Source: Cheilinus undulatus
Lineage: Eukaryota; Chordata; Actinopteri; Labriformes; Labridae
Length of the DNA: 64,000 nucleotides
NCBI RefSeq assembly: GCF_018320785.1
Contig: NC_054867.1
Location: 20,046,855 to 20,110,854 of the forward strand
Direction of reading: 5' to 3'
A program made the position numbers and the translations under genes. Within the stretch, counting starts at the first letter, position 1. Each line of letters begins with the position of its first letter. Positions 41,605-53,042 of the stretch are shown piece after piece. The notes under the pieces are model-generated. The model worked only from the letters and a program-made list of their open reading frames with translations, ran no database searches and was not told the DNA's origin.

Positions 41605-43249
41605 CAGTGGTTCTTAACTAGTTGTGCATCGGGTCCTACAACTTCCTCCTTGTCCACAATCACAACCCAAATTTTTATAAACTTTCTAATGTTCCAATTT
41701 ATTCATGACAATCTTGGCCCTTAAATGTAACAGTCTTAACGTAAAAAAGTTTGCCAGAAATTATCTCAGACTTCATCTTCTTAAAAGGCAGTAATCCTCA
41801 AATTATAAGGATACATATGCAGGCTATTTTTCAACAACATGGAATAAAATGCATTTTGCAAAGGTAAATGCCAAGGCCTACAGCCCAAACCTAAAGCAAG
41901 CAACAACACTGACATCATGTGGTGAAACTGCTAAAGCATCAGATAATTTAATGGTGGTCGGCAGAAATGATCTCCACTCATGGAAACGACAGTGTTATTG
42001 ACCACAGAGAAAGCACTGCAGACACAAAACAAATCCTCTGTTCTTTGTCATCCTCTGAGTTATCCCACCTTCCAAAACATCAACATGACTGCCAAATTTT
42101 GAAATACAGGGGGAATTAGCCCCAAGTTTTTCCAGGTAATGCTTGCATGTCGCATGTACCCAGTTTTGTTTATTGTTTTTTTTTTTAAATCAAACCTCAA
42201 AAGGCTTTGTTAATTAATTTAAAGTCTTCTCCAAGTGTCAAAGTTACCTTGTGATAGAATATGTGGCTGATCATTTCAGTCAACATAATTTTGACCTTGG
42301 CTCCCATGTGGCTTTAAAATGAAACCACAGAAAACACTTAAATTTCACTGAGTCAGTTTCTAATAAAAAGCTGAAGTAGCAGATTGTGAGTATCAACAGT
42401 ACCATCTTTGAAAAAAAAAAAATTAGCTTAAGGAGATTTCCTCAGTTTCTCTGACATGAAGCCAATTTAACACCCCCTGATAGCATTTTGGCCACATCAG
42501 CACATGGACTATAATAGCTGCAGTGGGCTGAGCTGAATCAGGACGGACGTGCAGACTCAGAGTCTGGAAGAAGTGATCACTTCATGCGCCCCCTCCACTG
42601 GCACGTGATGACGACTTAACCACCTACCTTATTTACACACAAATACAGAGATTTTCTTAATCCTCCTTCAGTATCTTCCTTAATAGAGCTGACCTGATTC
42701 AAATATTAATGAAGAGAACAAGAATCTGAACACTTGGGACTAATTCACATTTTCACAGCAGCAAGAAAAACGAAATCGAATTAAAATGAAACAAAAACTG
42801 TTGCCTCAAATTATAATACAATGCAAAACATGAATTGTGATCATTGAGGATGAATGAAATTGCACAAAGGCAGAATTCAGTCTTAAACCCCTTAAATGAA
42901 CTGAAGCCTCATGGATTATCCTCCATTAGCAGCTGTAGACCTTTTAATCAACTTAATAACATTTGATCTACACTGCCTTTAGGGGTGCACCCTGTGTATT
43001 TTAGTAGTCATTTTATACTGCTAATTTTCTATTAGCTCTGATTAAAATTATAAATGAAAAAAAAAATGTATATTTCTTTTTAATCCTAAAGACTTTAAAA
43101 TGAATTATGGACATGATGAAATTGGGTTTGTTTGTGGAGTAGTTTATGCTAAGTTATGTGACAGCCAGGACATTGACATGTGGTGAGAAAAAGTCCAATA
43201 ACTGTGTCAGTCCAAGTAGAACTGGAATTTAAACATGTTCATATTAACA
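41605..43249. other. Non-coding, hAT-end-like start
   Basis: It begins with a CAGTGGTTCTTAACT hAT-like terminus whose partner end was not found. The rest is AT-rich without a recognised gene. Confidence 0.4.
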
Positions 43250-43640
43250 TGTAAGCTGACATGCCAGAGTGATTGTTTCATGTATCCACTGCATGGATAT
43301 ATTTCACATTCATCTGGGAAACCTTCCTTACAATGCGTCTGGGAAGGGCAGGACTTTTCACAAAATACCCAGAAGGTGATTGGTCAGATGTTCTATCTGT
43401 CACATTTATCACGAGCCAATCAGAGCAACAAGACAAAATAAGTGAGAAGGCATGCACAGCTTTCAGCTGAGCTCAACAGACAGGCAGGTGCTGAGATAGT
43501 CTATGAACAGTGAAGCTCGTTGTTGGATCAAACTCATGCCAAGGCCGGTTGGGAGAAGAGTAAAATCATCTTCTCAGCCAAGATAAGCTCTGAGTGTGGC
43601 TCTTTGCTGTTGTTTAAATAAAGACATGTTGCCCAGATTT
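43250..43640 (-). pseudogene. RecQ-helicase-like fragment with linked repeat, inverted
   Basis: On the minus strand about 43575-43510 reads LLLPTGLGMSLIQQRASL-like, a damaged Walker A segment. It is followed (lower coordinates) by GTTGCTCTGATTGGCTC and the CTGCCCTTCCCAG / CCAGATGAATGTGAAATA block. Same order as at 18899-19050, opposite orientation, so it is one repeat family. Confidence 0.55.
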
Positions 43641-46600
43641 GAAAAAAAAATGCCACTTAAGCTACATCTGAGCTTCTCGCTACACCTGCATCAGCTTTTG
43701 CATCCACCAGCTTACAGTGCAGCTAAACCCCACCTGTAAATATCACAAATTAATCCTGAAATAAGTCAAAAATTTATAGAGCCTAAAAGGGTTAGGCACC
43801 CAAACCCTATAGGGTAGGGTTAGGGGGAGGGGGATAAAATTAAAAATAACACAGCACAAACTAAGGAAACTCCCCACAAGGGTTAGTATGTCACTTGCCT
43901 CATGGTTGGGGTTTCCCCACCATAGAGGTCTACAGCCAGTCCATCTGCTTTGCAAAGTTAGTAAACACATGCAAACACATCAGCTTTGCTGAAACTGAAC
44001 TAAATCAAATTTCTCAAAGTTAGATCAACACACTAAGATAATGTGGTTGGAGAGGGATTTGCTCCGGCATGTATTGATGAGAGCAGTCAAATGCCTCTCT
44101 CTCTAGAGTGACCACACGCCCATTTGGGTGAAAACAAGCCCTAAAAGTGAAAGGCAGTAGGTTAGAAAACACTTGTAGTAACGTTGACTCTATTGTGTTT
44201 TTTGTTGCATTTCAAAAAAAATTACTAACTAATACCAAGACTTACATGTTTTTAACCTCAAAGGAAGAAGGAGTGTAACAGAAATTCTCCATGGTGTATG
44301 GCTTAAACAACAGAGGTGAATATGATCAAATCTGGGACCAGTGTTATGCTCCTGCAGACTATAACCTGGCTTTGCTCTGTGATGAAAGTGCACCTTCATG
44401 ATAACAGATTATTCACACATTCACACACACCTAACATTGTTTACAAAGTTCCTAGTTAAATTGCTCTCAACAGGACCCCTCAATCAGACCCAGTAGCTTA
44501 GGCAGGGCCGCCCTTGGCCAAAGTGAGACCCTAAGCAGACTCTGATATAAGGCCCCCAAAATACTGATCTTGCACCCTCATCTCCCTTCACACACACCCC
44601 TGCACTCCTTACCTTCCCTCACACAGCATCTCATCTGTTTTGCCTCTTTCTCTTCCTGATTATGTTTCTGGTTCTTTGTCATCATCAGTAGGCTTTCTTT
44701 TATTAAATCACCTTAAAATTTATGTTGACTTTATTTGTTCTCACCCATGATCTGATTTTAAAACAGTTGATCAGCACGAGGAAGTCCAACTATGTCAATT
44801 AATTCCTGGTCAGAACCAGTGGGGAAACTTTGCGGAGTTTTATCATAAAATAACAAACTAAACAATAGCAGAAGTTGACTTTTGAAAAGGGAGGTTACAG
44901 AATAATGGGTGGATATACAGGACAGACATGTTGAGAGTTTCTGTGCTGCAAGCATCAGGAGAGAGAGAGAGCGAGGGAGAAAGAGCGAGCATGACTGGGC
45001 GCACTTATTGATCACGGATGGCACTGACCTCCATAAATAGATATCTTGAGGGTTAATTTCCAAACGTGACGGCCAGGTAAAGTTTACGTTTGGTCAATGT
45101 TGTATATGTATTACCTTGATCATATTTATCATACAAACATCGGACTGATGTGCAGAGAGAGAGAGAGAAGAAAACAAACGCTCAAAGTGAGGCCCTACGC
45201 ACTATGTGTAGTTTGTGTATAGGCAGGGGTGGGCCTGAGCCTAGGTGTTGATACCCATCCTCTGCAGCGCCACACCAGACTCTGGTGGGAGTGGGAATAA
45301 GTCTATGCATCAAAGAAATATCAACTGCTTTTTCTTACAATTGTGGGAATAAGAGAAGAGATAAAACGTGACTACTGGTGCCAAGTTCATATGACAGTAC
45401 CAGAGAGAGTAAACAACCACTACACAGACAGAAGCTGCTCCAAAAGCTTTGTTTAATAAGTTCTGAGGGAACAGAATTAAAGCAAGGAGCAGTCAGATAA
45501 TTCAGCTTCTTATAATTGTCATGAACACGTAAACACACAAATGCAAACACACACTCACATCCTGCCCTTAATATGCTAACTCTCTCTTAGCCCAGTTTTC
45601 CATATAAGGCATTTCTAGCCTCAAGAGTTCTCAAACCATGATCACTTTAATTAGACCTGACGCTTTGTTAGCATGAGCCTCTCTTTTCCCATAGTAAAGC
45701 CATCTAGAGGTACAGTTTGCCAGCATCTGGGGAGGAGACATGCTTTACTGTCCCTCTACCTCTAGAGGGCACTCTACGATATGTATCAGCAACATCAAGT
45801 CATCCAACTGCAGTAATAGTACCATCCTTGTATTATCTCAAGTTTTTAGCGATCAATATTGTCAAATGGATCCAAATTTGAGGTTTCAGTTCAGGCCCCT
45901 AAATCCCATGTATCAGGCTAGACCCTTTACTGAGAGAAGGTTCGGCTGTCAGGATGGGCCTCAGCAGGCCGAGAAGCCTCAGAGGAGTTATAGGCTTCCT
46001 AGATGGGAGAGGGAAAGGCAGAACAGGGCTGCAGGCAATCAGAAGAGTAAGAAGGGGGAGAAAAAGAGAGATAATAACGGCCAAAGAAGTAACAGGAAGA
46101 GCATTTATTTACCTTAAGTATAATCAAAACAGCTTAAGCAGCACAGCATTTATAAATCACATAGTATAAGTGTTAAGTTTGATCTAATCACATAGAGTAA
46201 GGGAAAAGTTAAAGTAAAAAGTGCCTACATGTAACGAAAAGGTAAGTTCAGAGTGAGGGCAGTGTCTCTGCCAGTAAAGGCCAGTGAAGAAAGTGAAGAA
46301 TAGCCATTGAGGGAAAGAGGAACTTCTAGCTTCTAGAGAAACAAAAGTAACCCGATAGCAGTTGGGAGTGGAAAAATACTAGAATGTTCATGTGCAGGCT
46401 TTAGCATTAATGTGTATGTACATCATTGCTGGATCATGGCAGGGAGGAGAGAAAACAGTATATGCAAATGTGTAAGACATGAATATGAAGCATGAATCCC
46501 TATATAAGATAAGGAGGAAAAGGCAGAAGTAGTCAGTTTTGGGGCATCACAACACAAGCAAGATCGATCCACCCGACTCAAGGGTGGATCACATCAGGGG

Positions 46601-47600
46601 GATTCAAGCTTTTAAAAGAAGTTGTTCTTCTCCTGCTGAGATGCGGCTTCTTTCCTGAGCTGATCTCTGATTGAACATTTTTTACCGAGAGTGAGTTGGG
46701 ATGATTCGAAGAGACTTTGTTCCTGCTTTCCAGCTGGACTGTGTGCTCCTGTATTTTTTCCCTCCAGCGGTGAACTGATAAAAGAGATTTTCTAAATTTT
46801 TTATTCACAAGGACCTCTTCGATCCCCTCTACCTCTGCAAGCTGCGGTGGCCCTTTTTGGGGCTTTTTCCGTGACCAGTTCCAGGACCAGGGGTCTACGG
46901 AGCTGCTGAGGATCTGAAAGGAGAAGGGCATTGGCCACGCTCTGCCTCCACTCCTCTCTTCTAAATTAAGAAGATTTTTCTACCAAAGCAAACTGGCTCA
47001 TCAAAACAGGTCGTAATGAGTTTATTCTACCTGATTTTGATCTTTTATTATCTGTTAATCAGTTTATGTGTTCTTTTTAGATTTTTAATTTAATTTGATG
47101 ATTTTTATTATAACCAACCAAATGATTATGATTTGTATGCTACGCCCATGCTAATTTGCAATAAAATCACTTAACCTGCAGTTAAAGTACAATTTTAAGA
47201 CTTTTTATTCCATTTTTCTCACACCTCAATGCAATTGTGGTCTCAGGTGGTGTGCAAGCTGCTAAAAGTAAAGGTTCTTATAGGTTGCTCTAGTCCAATT
47301 AAAAATAAAAACAGGTCCTTGGGATCATTTTTCCAGATCTCTAAAACATTCCCCAGCAACTAACAAATGCACAGATCATGAGAGAGTAGCTGTCGTTAAC
47401 AAATGTGTACACTGATGAAGTATTATGCAGGCTATTCAATGGTATTTCTTGGTGTAGGAAGCAGGGCAGGCATTTGGAAGAAGACAGTTAGGTAGCTGGG
47501 CCTGAAGTACTCTCGCCCTCCAGGCTAAACAGTTAATAGCTAATCTGTCTGGATCCTAACCAGCCGTTGCAGTGTTGTATCCCAAACCAGGGTGTGGTGA
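43641..47600. other. Non-coding region upstream of the large endogenous retrovirus
   Basis: No gene recognised. 44504-45260 has words (GGCAGGGCCGCCCTTGGCC; AAAGTGAGGCCCTA) like the ends of 'GGGCCGCCC' hAT repeats, but the ends are not a clean inverted pair. A TATA-like TATATAAGATAAGG (46501) and an AATAAA at about 47161 look LTR-like, yet no second copy of this stretch exists after env. Short ORFs (45740-46117 on +, basic; 46931-46578 on -) have no family support. Confidence 0.4.
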
Positions 47601-48165
47601 GTATAAAAAGCCTCTCCACAGCATAGAAGAAGGGTCAGGCTCTACCCCTCCGGCTGCCTACTCTCAGTAGAAAAACTGGTTGTAGGTGAGGCTGGTGTAG
47701 CCACAGTTGTGGCTGCGGGGTAGTTGAAGCTGAGCAAAGAAGAGTCAGACTCTAACCCTCCGGCTGCCTACTCCCCAGTAGAAAAACTGGTTGTGGGTGA
47801 GCCTGGTGTAGCCACAGAGTGGCTGCAGGGTGATAGAGGCTGAGCACCACACCCTGGAGGATAGGTGAATGCAAATCACAGCACCCAAGAAGGGTTAGAC
47901 AGGGAGCAACCATCGGGAAGCTTAGGGGTAAAACCCTCTCCTGTCTACACCTCTGGAGGACGTGCAGCAGTGAAAGGATTAAGGGTCGAGCACAGCAGAT
48001 GCTCCCCGAATCCCAGTACCAGGCGCCGCTAGAAGTGGCAGGAGGGATGGGAGAGAGCCACCTCAGTCCGCAGAGCCAAGGGCAGAGGTCTCTAGAGCAG
48101 TCTGAGGATGAGGCTGAAGCAGATGATGGCCTTGCTAAAACAGCACCGAATAACATTGTCCTGTT
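47601..48165 (+). promoter_or_regulatory. Leader of the large retrovirus: TATA box and 110-bp tandem repeat
   Basis: GTATAAAAAGCC at 47601 is a strong TATA box. Downstream a 110-bp unit occurs twice in tandem (about 47630-47739 and 47740-47849; CGGCTGCCTACTC at 47651 and 47761, then AGTAGAAAAACTGG, CTGGTGTAGCCACAG and GGCTGAGCA). The same unit recurs, diverged, at 55753-55858 just before env. Promoter role is inferred; no LTR boundary or primer-binding site was found. Confidence 0.5.
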
Positions 48166-50331
48166 ATGGGGCAGAGTTTCAGTAGCTGGAGCAGAAGCCT
48201 GAGAGAAAGTGTACTGGAATTCTGCCTGCATGAGTCTGAGGGAGATCTCCAACGAGAACTGGAGGCAGCCATGGCTGCAGAGGAAGGTGGGCTCTGGGTC
48301 GGAGGTAGGATCTCAGGGAATAGCCGACTGGTTATCATCAGGAATCCTACGGGGCACAAGGTGCTGGTGCTGCAGAGAATGCAGACAGTTCTCCAGAGAG
48401 AGGGATGAAGGGATGATGATGGAGACAGGAGCCAGTCCAATGAAGGGACTGGTGAATATGCAAGAATGTCCCGAAATCTGGACTTCTGGAGAAACCAGTT
48501 CAGAAAGGAGGACGACTGTATAGAGTGGAGGAGCCCTAAAGGACCCTTCGGCTCCTATGAGATCCGTAAAAAGGGCCTTGTCAGTAGCTACTACTATATT
48601 GCAAACCCCTGGGAGGGGAGTGAGCAGAGAGGCGCTTTGGTGATGATCACCAACCACTTGATCGTAGCGCATCTCCTCCGGTTCCGGAAGGAACTAAAGA
48701 TACAGGTGGGTGGTGGCTACTACACGGAGCTGGAGGAGATTCGAGGTAAAATGCTGAAGGGCAGAGATGGAGTCCTACCAGCTGGAATTGTGGTGAGCGC
48801 CTCAAGGTTCCGGGCCATATACCATGTGGTCTACCCTGAATATGTTAAGAGCCACGATGTAGGTGAATACCTGAAGGGTATGGTGACGGTCCTAAGGCAG
48901 GCTATTGAAAATGCCAGCCATGCAGGGCATTCCGTTATACAGCTGAATATCGATGGGCTCCGATCACCAAATCTACATTGGGAAGAAGCAGAGAGCGCAG
49001 CTTGTGCAGTGGCTGACCTGGTGGTGGCTACGTCCACTGGCTCAGGGTCACTGAGGCAGTTGGTGATCATGGTACCTGCAGATCTTGACAAAGGTCGGAT
49101 CAAAGGAATCCTAAAGCAGCATGACAGAAAGGTGCAGAAGTGGAAGGCTGAAAAGATCATCCCTGTGACCCCTACGGGGCCAGGAGAGACCGTTGCAGCA
49201 CCAAGACTTAAAGCCAAAATGAAGACACATCATCCGGAAGCTCCCGACAGGGAGCCTCCACAAGGAAAGGACCAGACGGTGGTGGTCTCTCAGCCTGGCA
49301 CAGGCAGGGCTGGGCGACAGAGGCCACCGCCAGAGGCGGCGAGAATGAGACAGGGTCAGACTGAGAGTGAGGAGGCCAGTCCCCTACCACCGGAGCATAG
49401 CCCCACAGCTTCGACCCCTTGGGGTCTCGGCCACCCGACTCCTGGGAGACTAGAGGGTTTCACAGTAGAGCATGGAGGCGTGAGCTTTGAGGGTCGGACG
49501 GAGCGGCGGCTGCACTATGCTGATGAGGAATCTTGGTATGCTGCCCTGCCTGACAGTTCCACCGCAGCTGTCCCTGATAGAGACAACATTAGCGAAGAAG
49601 AGACCGAAGTGGCAGATACCTCCGTTATCTCCCATTTAGAGGACAGGCATGACCTGAGACCTCTACGGGTTGCCACCAACAAGAATAAGAATAAAAAAGA
49701 AGTGGAGCTGAGAGATATCTACAAGGCCTCTGGGCGACTAGCCAGAGATATCTCCTATGGGCCAATGGTCACGGCTGACGGGCGCATGGCTCATATGCCC
49801 GAAGTGGGTCAAAAACAACACCAGATCCCAGCGGAATGGAAAAAATTCTACCCAGAAGAAGAAGTGAAGGTTGAAGTGGTTACTACGTGGAGGGAACTAA
49901 AAAATCTGCTCATGACCCCAACGTATACCACGCTGGTGAGAGCCAGAAATCTAACCAGTAACTTCAGAACAGAGCTGGTGAGTGTTGTTTATGACGTGAT
50001 ACAAAGGAGATTAAAGAAAGCAGCCTACAAAGTTGCCCGGCAGTATCCTGGCTCCTCTGAAGCCTCAGATGTATCAGAGAGTGCTGACAAGGAGGAAGGG
50101 AAAATAGCTGAGGCAGCAGAAGGCGCAAGCTGTAGAGTTATGGTGAAAAGGTTTGAGGCAGCTATGGGAAGCGTGTCAAGGCTGTTGGCCTCCACAGCTG
50201 TCCAAACTGGACCAGAGGGACCAGCACGTGGCCACTCCTGGGTCAGTATGGTCGGGCTGAGTGAGACTGTGCAGGGTACTGGTCCAGAAGCTGACAGAAT
50301 AGCATACAAGTGCTGGAAGAACTTAAGTTGA
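48166..50331 (+). pseudogene. Endogenous retrovirus gag, 5' part, with macro-like domain; one in-frame TGA
   Basis: One reading frame from ATG 48166, broken by a TGA at 48406-48408, open again to TAG-type closure at 50331. The N-terminus MGQSFSSWSRSLRES has the Gly-2/Ser context for N-myristoylation, as in matrix proteins. Counting from the Met at 48466, residues about 55-218 follow the order of a macro domain: beta strand ALVMITN, a GGG at 82-84, PAGIVVSAS at 105-113, IYHVVYPEY at 118-126, a helix, SVIQL at 156-160, EAESAA at 174-179 and QLVIMV at 198-203. The classical Asn-Ala-Ala-Asn is not kept. Residues 230-390 are Pro/Glu-rich linker, followed by a charged region. Macro assignment is inference from motif order. 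The frame shifts near 50310-50331 into the next gag ORF. Confidence 0.7.
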
Positions 50332-51089
50332 TCAAAAACTTCGTTCCTCAAAAAAAGGACAAAGAAGAACTGAGGTCCTACCTGAAAAAGCTGTGGGACC
50401 TGGTCACTGGAACAGCAAGCACTGACAAAGCACTTGGAATGTGGATCAGCAGCGTCACGGGACAGAGCTTTGCTGAAGGAGACACTGCTAAAGCCTACTA
50501 TGACCGACTTACGGTTGATGAAGGTGATGATGAGGACAGCCATGTTGAACGTGCTCAAATGGAGCTGATAGAGGGGCACACTCTCGCACAGGTATGGTAT
50601 ACCCTAAGACAAGGGTTGCCTGTTAACAGGTATCTCCCGGTCTTGAGGAAAGTGACCCGAGGTTTCCCACGAGATGACCATTTCGTGGCTGTGCCTAACA
50701 TAGGGGTCACTATGGAGAAGCTGGATAGAGCCGTAAGGCAATGGGACCAGCTCCAGCAGGATTACGAGAAGAAGCGGCAGAAGGAGAGGCAGTCTGCTCC
50801 TAGGCTGGCTGAAAGGCCAGCTAAGGCACCGCCTGCAGCTGCCCAGCTGCCACTCCAACAAAAGAGACAGAATCAGGGACCTGGAGGTCGCTGGGAGCAG
50901 AAACGTCGAGACCCCAAGGCTCAAAGCAGACCCGAGGTGCAACCTCAGAGGTCAGTGGAGCAACAATCAGGGAAAACAACGTCCTCTAGCCAATGGCTGA
51001 GTAAAGAGGAATATGCAAAGCTGACACCTGAGGAGAAAGCCGCTCGTTGCCAGGCCAAAGAGGCCCAGGCAACAAGCGGAAATAAGTAA
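50310..51089 (+). pseudogene. Endogenous retrovirus gag, 3' part (capsid/nucleocapsid-like)
   Basis: 259 codons in another frame that overlaps the end of the previous ORF. The N-terminal two thirds look like a helical capsid-type domain; the C-terminal third is Gln/Arg/Pro-rich and basic (RQNQGPGGRWEQKRRDPK), ending KLTPEEKAARCQAKEAQA. There is no CCHC zinc knuckle; a basic tail in its place is known from spumaviruses. The TAA stop (51087-51089) overlaps the pol ATG as TAATG. Whether the shift from the upstream ORF is mutation or original design is not decidable here. Confidence 0.7.
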
Positions 51090-52327
51090 TGGCTAGAGAG
51101 GCGCGGGTCGCCCTGAAGAATGCCTACTGGGTGGGGGAAGAAATCTACACTAAAGTGGATGGAGTACCCTACCTAGTGGACCCTAGGGCAGAGGTGTCCA
51201 TGACCCGCAAAGGTCTCGACACGAAAGGATGCTTGAAGGTGCAGCTGGCATGTGGCGCAATGGAAAACATGTCCTTTGGGGTATGGAAAGGGATTGTGTG
51301 GCTGAAAGGGCCATACAACCTGATTACTGTAAGAGACCTGAAGGGTCTGTACTCCACGAAGCCATGCAGAGGACATCTGAAACAACGACTGAGGAGACTT
51401 CAAGCCAGGTTGGTACGCATTCCAGGTGAAGTGCCAGGGAAAACCTGGTACAAACCTGTTGATGTGCCAAGAACGTTGGAACAAAGGCTGCAGGACTGTG
51501 ACTTTTCCCCGGAAGGAAAAAAGAGACTGAAGATCCTAATTGAATCTGCTAATGTGGCGAGATTCAAAAATGACTGTGGTGACTTGGGGCCTAGGTATGT
51601 CCATGCCATCGAAGGGGGAGTGCATCCCCCTGTACGACAGTACCCACTTTATCCAGGTGCTGTCACTGAGATGGAGGTCATAGTGAGGGAGCTGTTGGAA
51701 TTGGGGGTTATTCGGGAGGAGTCTAACCCAATCACCAACAGCCCCATCCAGGCTGTAAAGAAACCAGAATCTACAGGAGGGGGTTGGAGGCCTGTGATCA
51801 ACTTTAAGGCTCTGAATCAACGAACTATCACCAACAGAGCGAGCCTCATCAACCCCCAAGGAACCCTGAAAACTCTACAAGTGAAGAGGTTCAAGTCCTG
51901 CATTGACCTGGCTAATGGCTTCTTTTCAATGAGGCTGGCCAGGCAATCGCAGGGGAAAACAGCATTCACCCACAAAGGCAGGGCATATGTGTGGACCAGG
52001 TTGCCCCAAGGCTTCAAGAATTCACCAGTGGCCTTTCAAAGTGCACTGCTGGATATCTTGGATGGCCTGGGTGTGACGGTCTACATATACGATGTGTTCT
52101 TGGCTGATGACACTGAGAGCGAGCACTTGGAACGGCTGGCCAAAGTGATTGAACGGGTCACTGCCGCCGGGCTGAAGCTCAATCTAAAGAAGTGTCAGTT
52201 TGGCCAGTTTGAGGTGAACTATCTGGGCTTCCAGGTCTCAGCTGATCTGAGAGTCTCAGAGGGTTACCGGGAAAAACTGGACCAAATCCAGCTGTTGTTG
52301 AAGATCAGCACAACCTCAAAAGACTGA
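51089..52327 (+). pseudogene. Endogenous retrovirus pol: protease and reverse transcriptase, inactivated
   Basis: 412 codons. The protease region near residues 25-45 reads YLVDPRAEVSM, so the two residues after the catalytic Asp differ from the usual Thr-Gly. RT domain about 130-400, with GVIREESNPITNSPI, GGWRPVINFKALN, CIDLANGFFSM, RLPQGFKNSPVAFQ and NYLGFQVSAD. At the catalytic box the text is VYIYDVFLAD: the first of the paired aspartates is Tyr. The frame ends soon after the palm; most of the thumb seems deleted before 52348. It has its own Met overlapping the gag stop. RT text has a spuma-like flavour (V-Y-box-D-x-F-L-A, EHLERL) but the clade needs a tree. Confidence 0.9.
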
Positions 52328-52347
52328 GAAAGGCAATTAAAGATGCT

Positions 52348-52938
52348 GTGCGCCTGGAGCCGAGAAGCCAAAACAGCAGGCTGGCGGCTGAGGTGAGTTG
52401 TGATGATGATGATGCAGTCGTTAAAGTCAGCAACAAAGGTGGAGGGATGGTGACTTTGTGGAGCTACACTCTGTCCTCAGTGGAGAAGAAATTTCCACTG
52501 GAGAAGAAAGAGTTAGTGGTCCTGGCCAGGTATGGGGGAGCACTGAAAGAGCTCGCTCAAGGTCAAGGTGTCAAAGTCATCACCCAAAGCCAGGTCCACC
52601 GGTTTCTGAGAAAGGGAACTGTGGAAGGGACCAAAGCCACAAACACCAGATGGGGAAGGTGGGAAGATATCCTGCTAGACCCAGAGCTGGAAATCGGCCC
52701 AGAGCAAGTGTCAAAAAGAAAAACGAAGGTGAATACACCTGATCAAGGCACCTATGAGTGGGTGCTCTACACTGAAGGGTCAAGAAAAGGCCAGAATGCT
52801 ACTGCTTATTGGGGCTTCATCCTGAAGCACGACCAGAGAAAGTGTTTCAGGAATAGAGGAAAGGTCCTGGGCAGTGCACAGGCAGGAGAAGTGACCGCCA
52901 TCCTGGAAGGCCTCCTTGAGCTCGAAAAAGGAAGGTGA
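52348..52938 (+). pseudogene. Endogenous retrovirus pol: connection and RNase H
   Basis: Different frame from the RT ORF. The connection part has WSYTLSSVEKKFPLEKKELV and VKVITQSQVHRFL. RNase H starts at about residue 135 with WVLYTEGSRKGQNATAYWGF, so the first catalytic acid is Glu instead of Asp, and continues to GSAQAGEVTAILEGLLEL before the stop. The rest of RNase H is truncated. An approximately 80-100-residue gap relative to a usual pol lies between RT and this ORF. Confidence 0.85.
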
Positions 52939-53042
52939 AGAAAGCACGTGTGATAACAGATAGTTAATACTGTGCACAAGCTCTACGAGAAGACCTGACC
53001 ATTTGGGAAGAAAATGGCTTTGAAAGTGCCAAAGAAAAGGAG

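Noticed and set aside
44504-45260. hAT-like element with GGGCCGCCC ends
   Set aside because: The two ends are not a convincing inverted pair and no 8-bp duplication was found.
45740-46117. 125-codon basic ORF upstream of the large retrovirus
   Set aside because: Arg/Lys-rich tail suggested a regulatory accessory protein, but it lies 2.4 kb before gag, outside any proven viral border, with no family match.
46578-46931. 117-codon minus ORF
   Set aside because: Antisense to possible retroviral 5' sequence, low complexity, no recognisable domain.
46380-47250. Possible 5' LTR with TATA (46501) and AATAAA (47161)
   Set aside because: No matching second copy after env, and no primer-binding site could be assigned, so it cannot be called an LTR.
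47752-48252. 166-codon minus ORF opposite the retroviral leader
   Set aside because: Shadow frame of the leader and gag start, with Ser/Leu/Cys-rich composition and no support.
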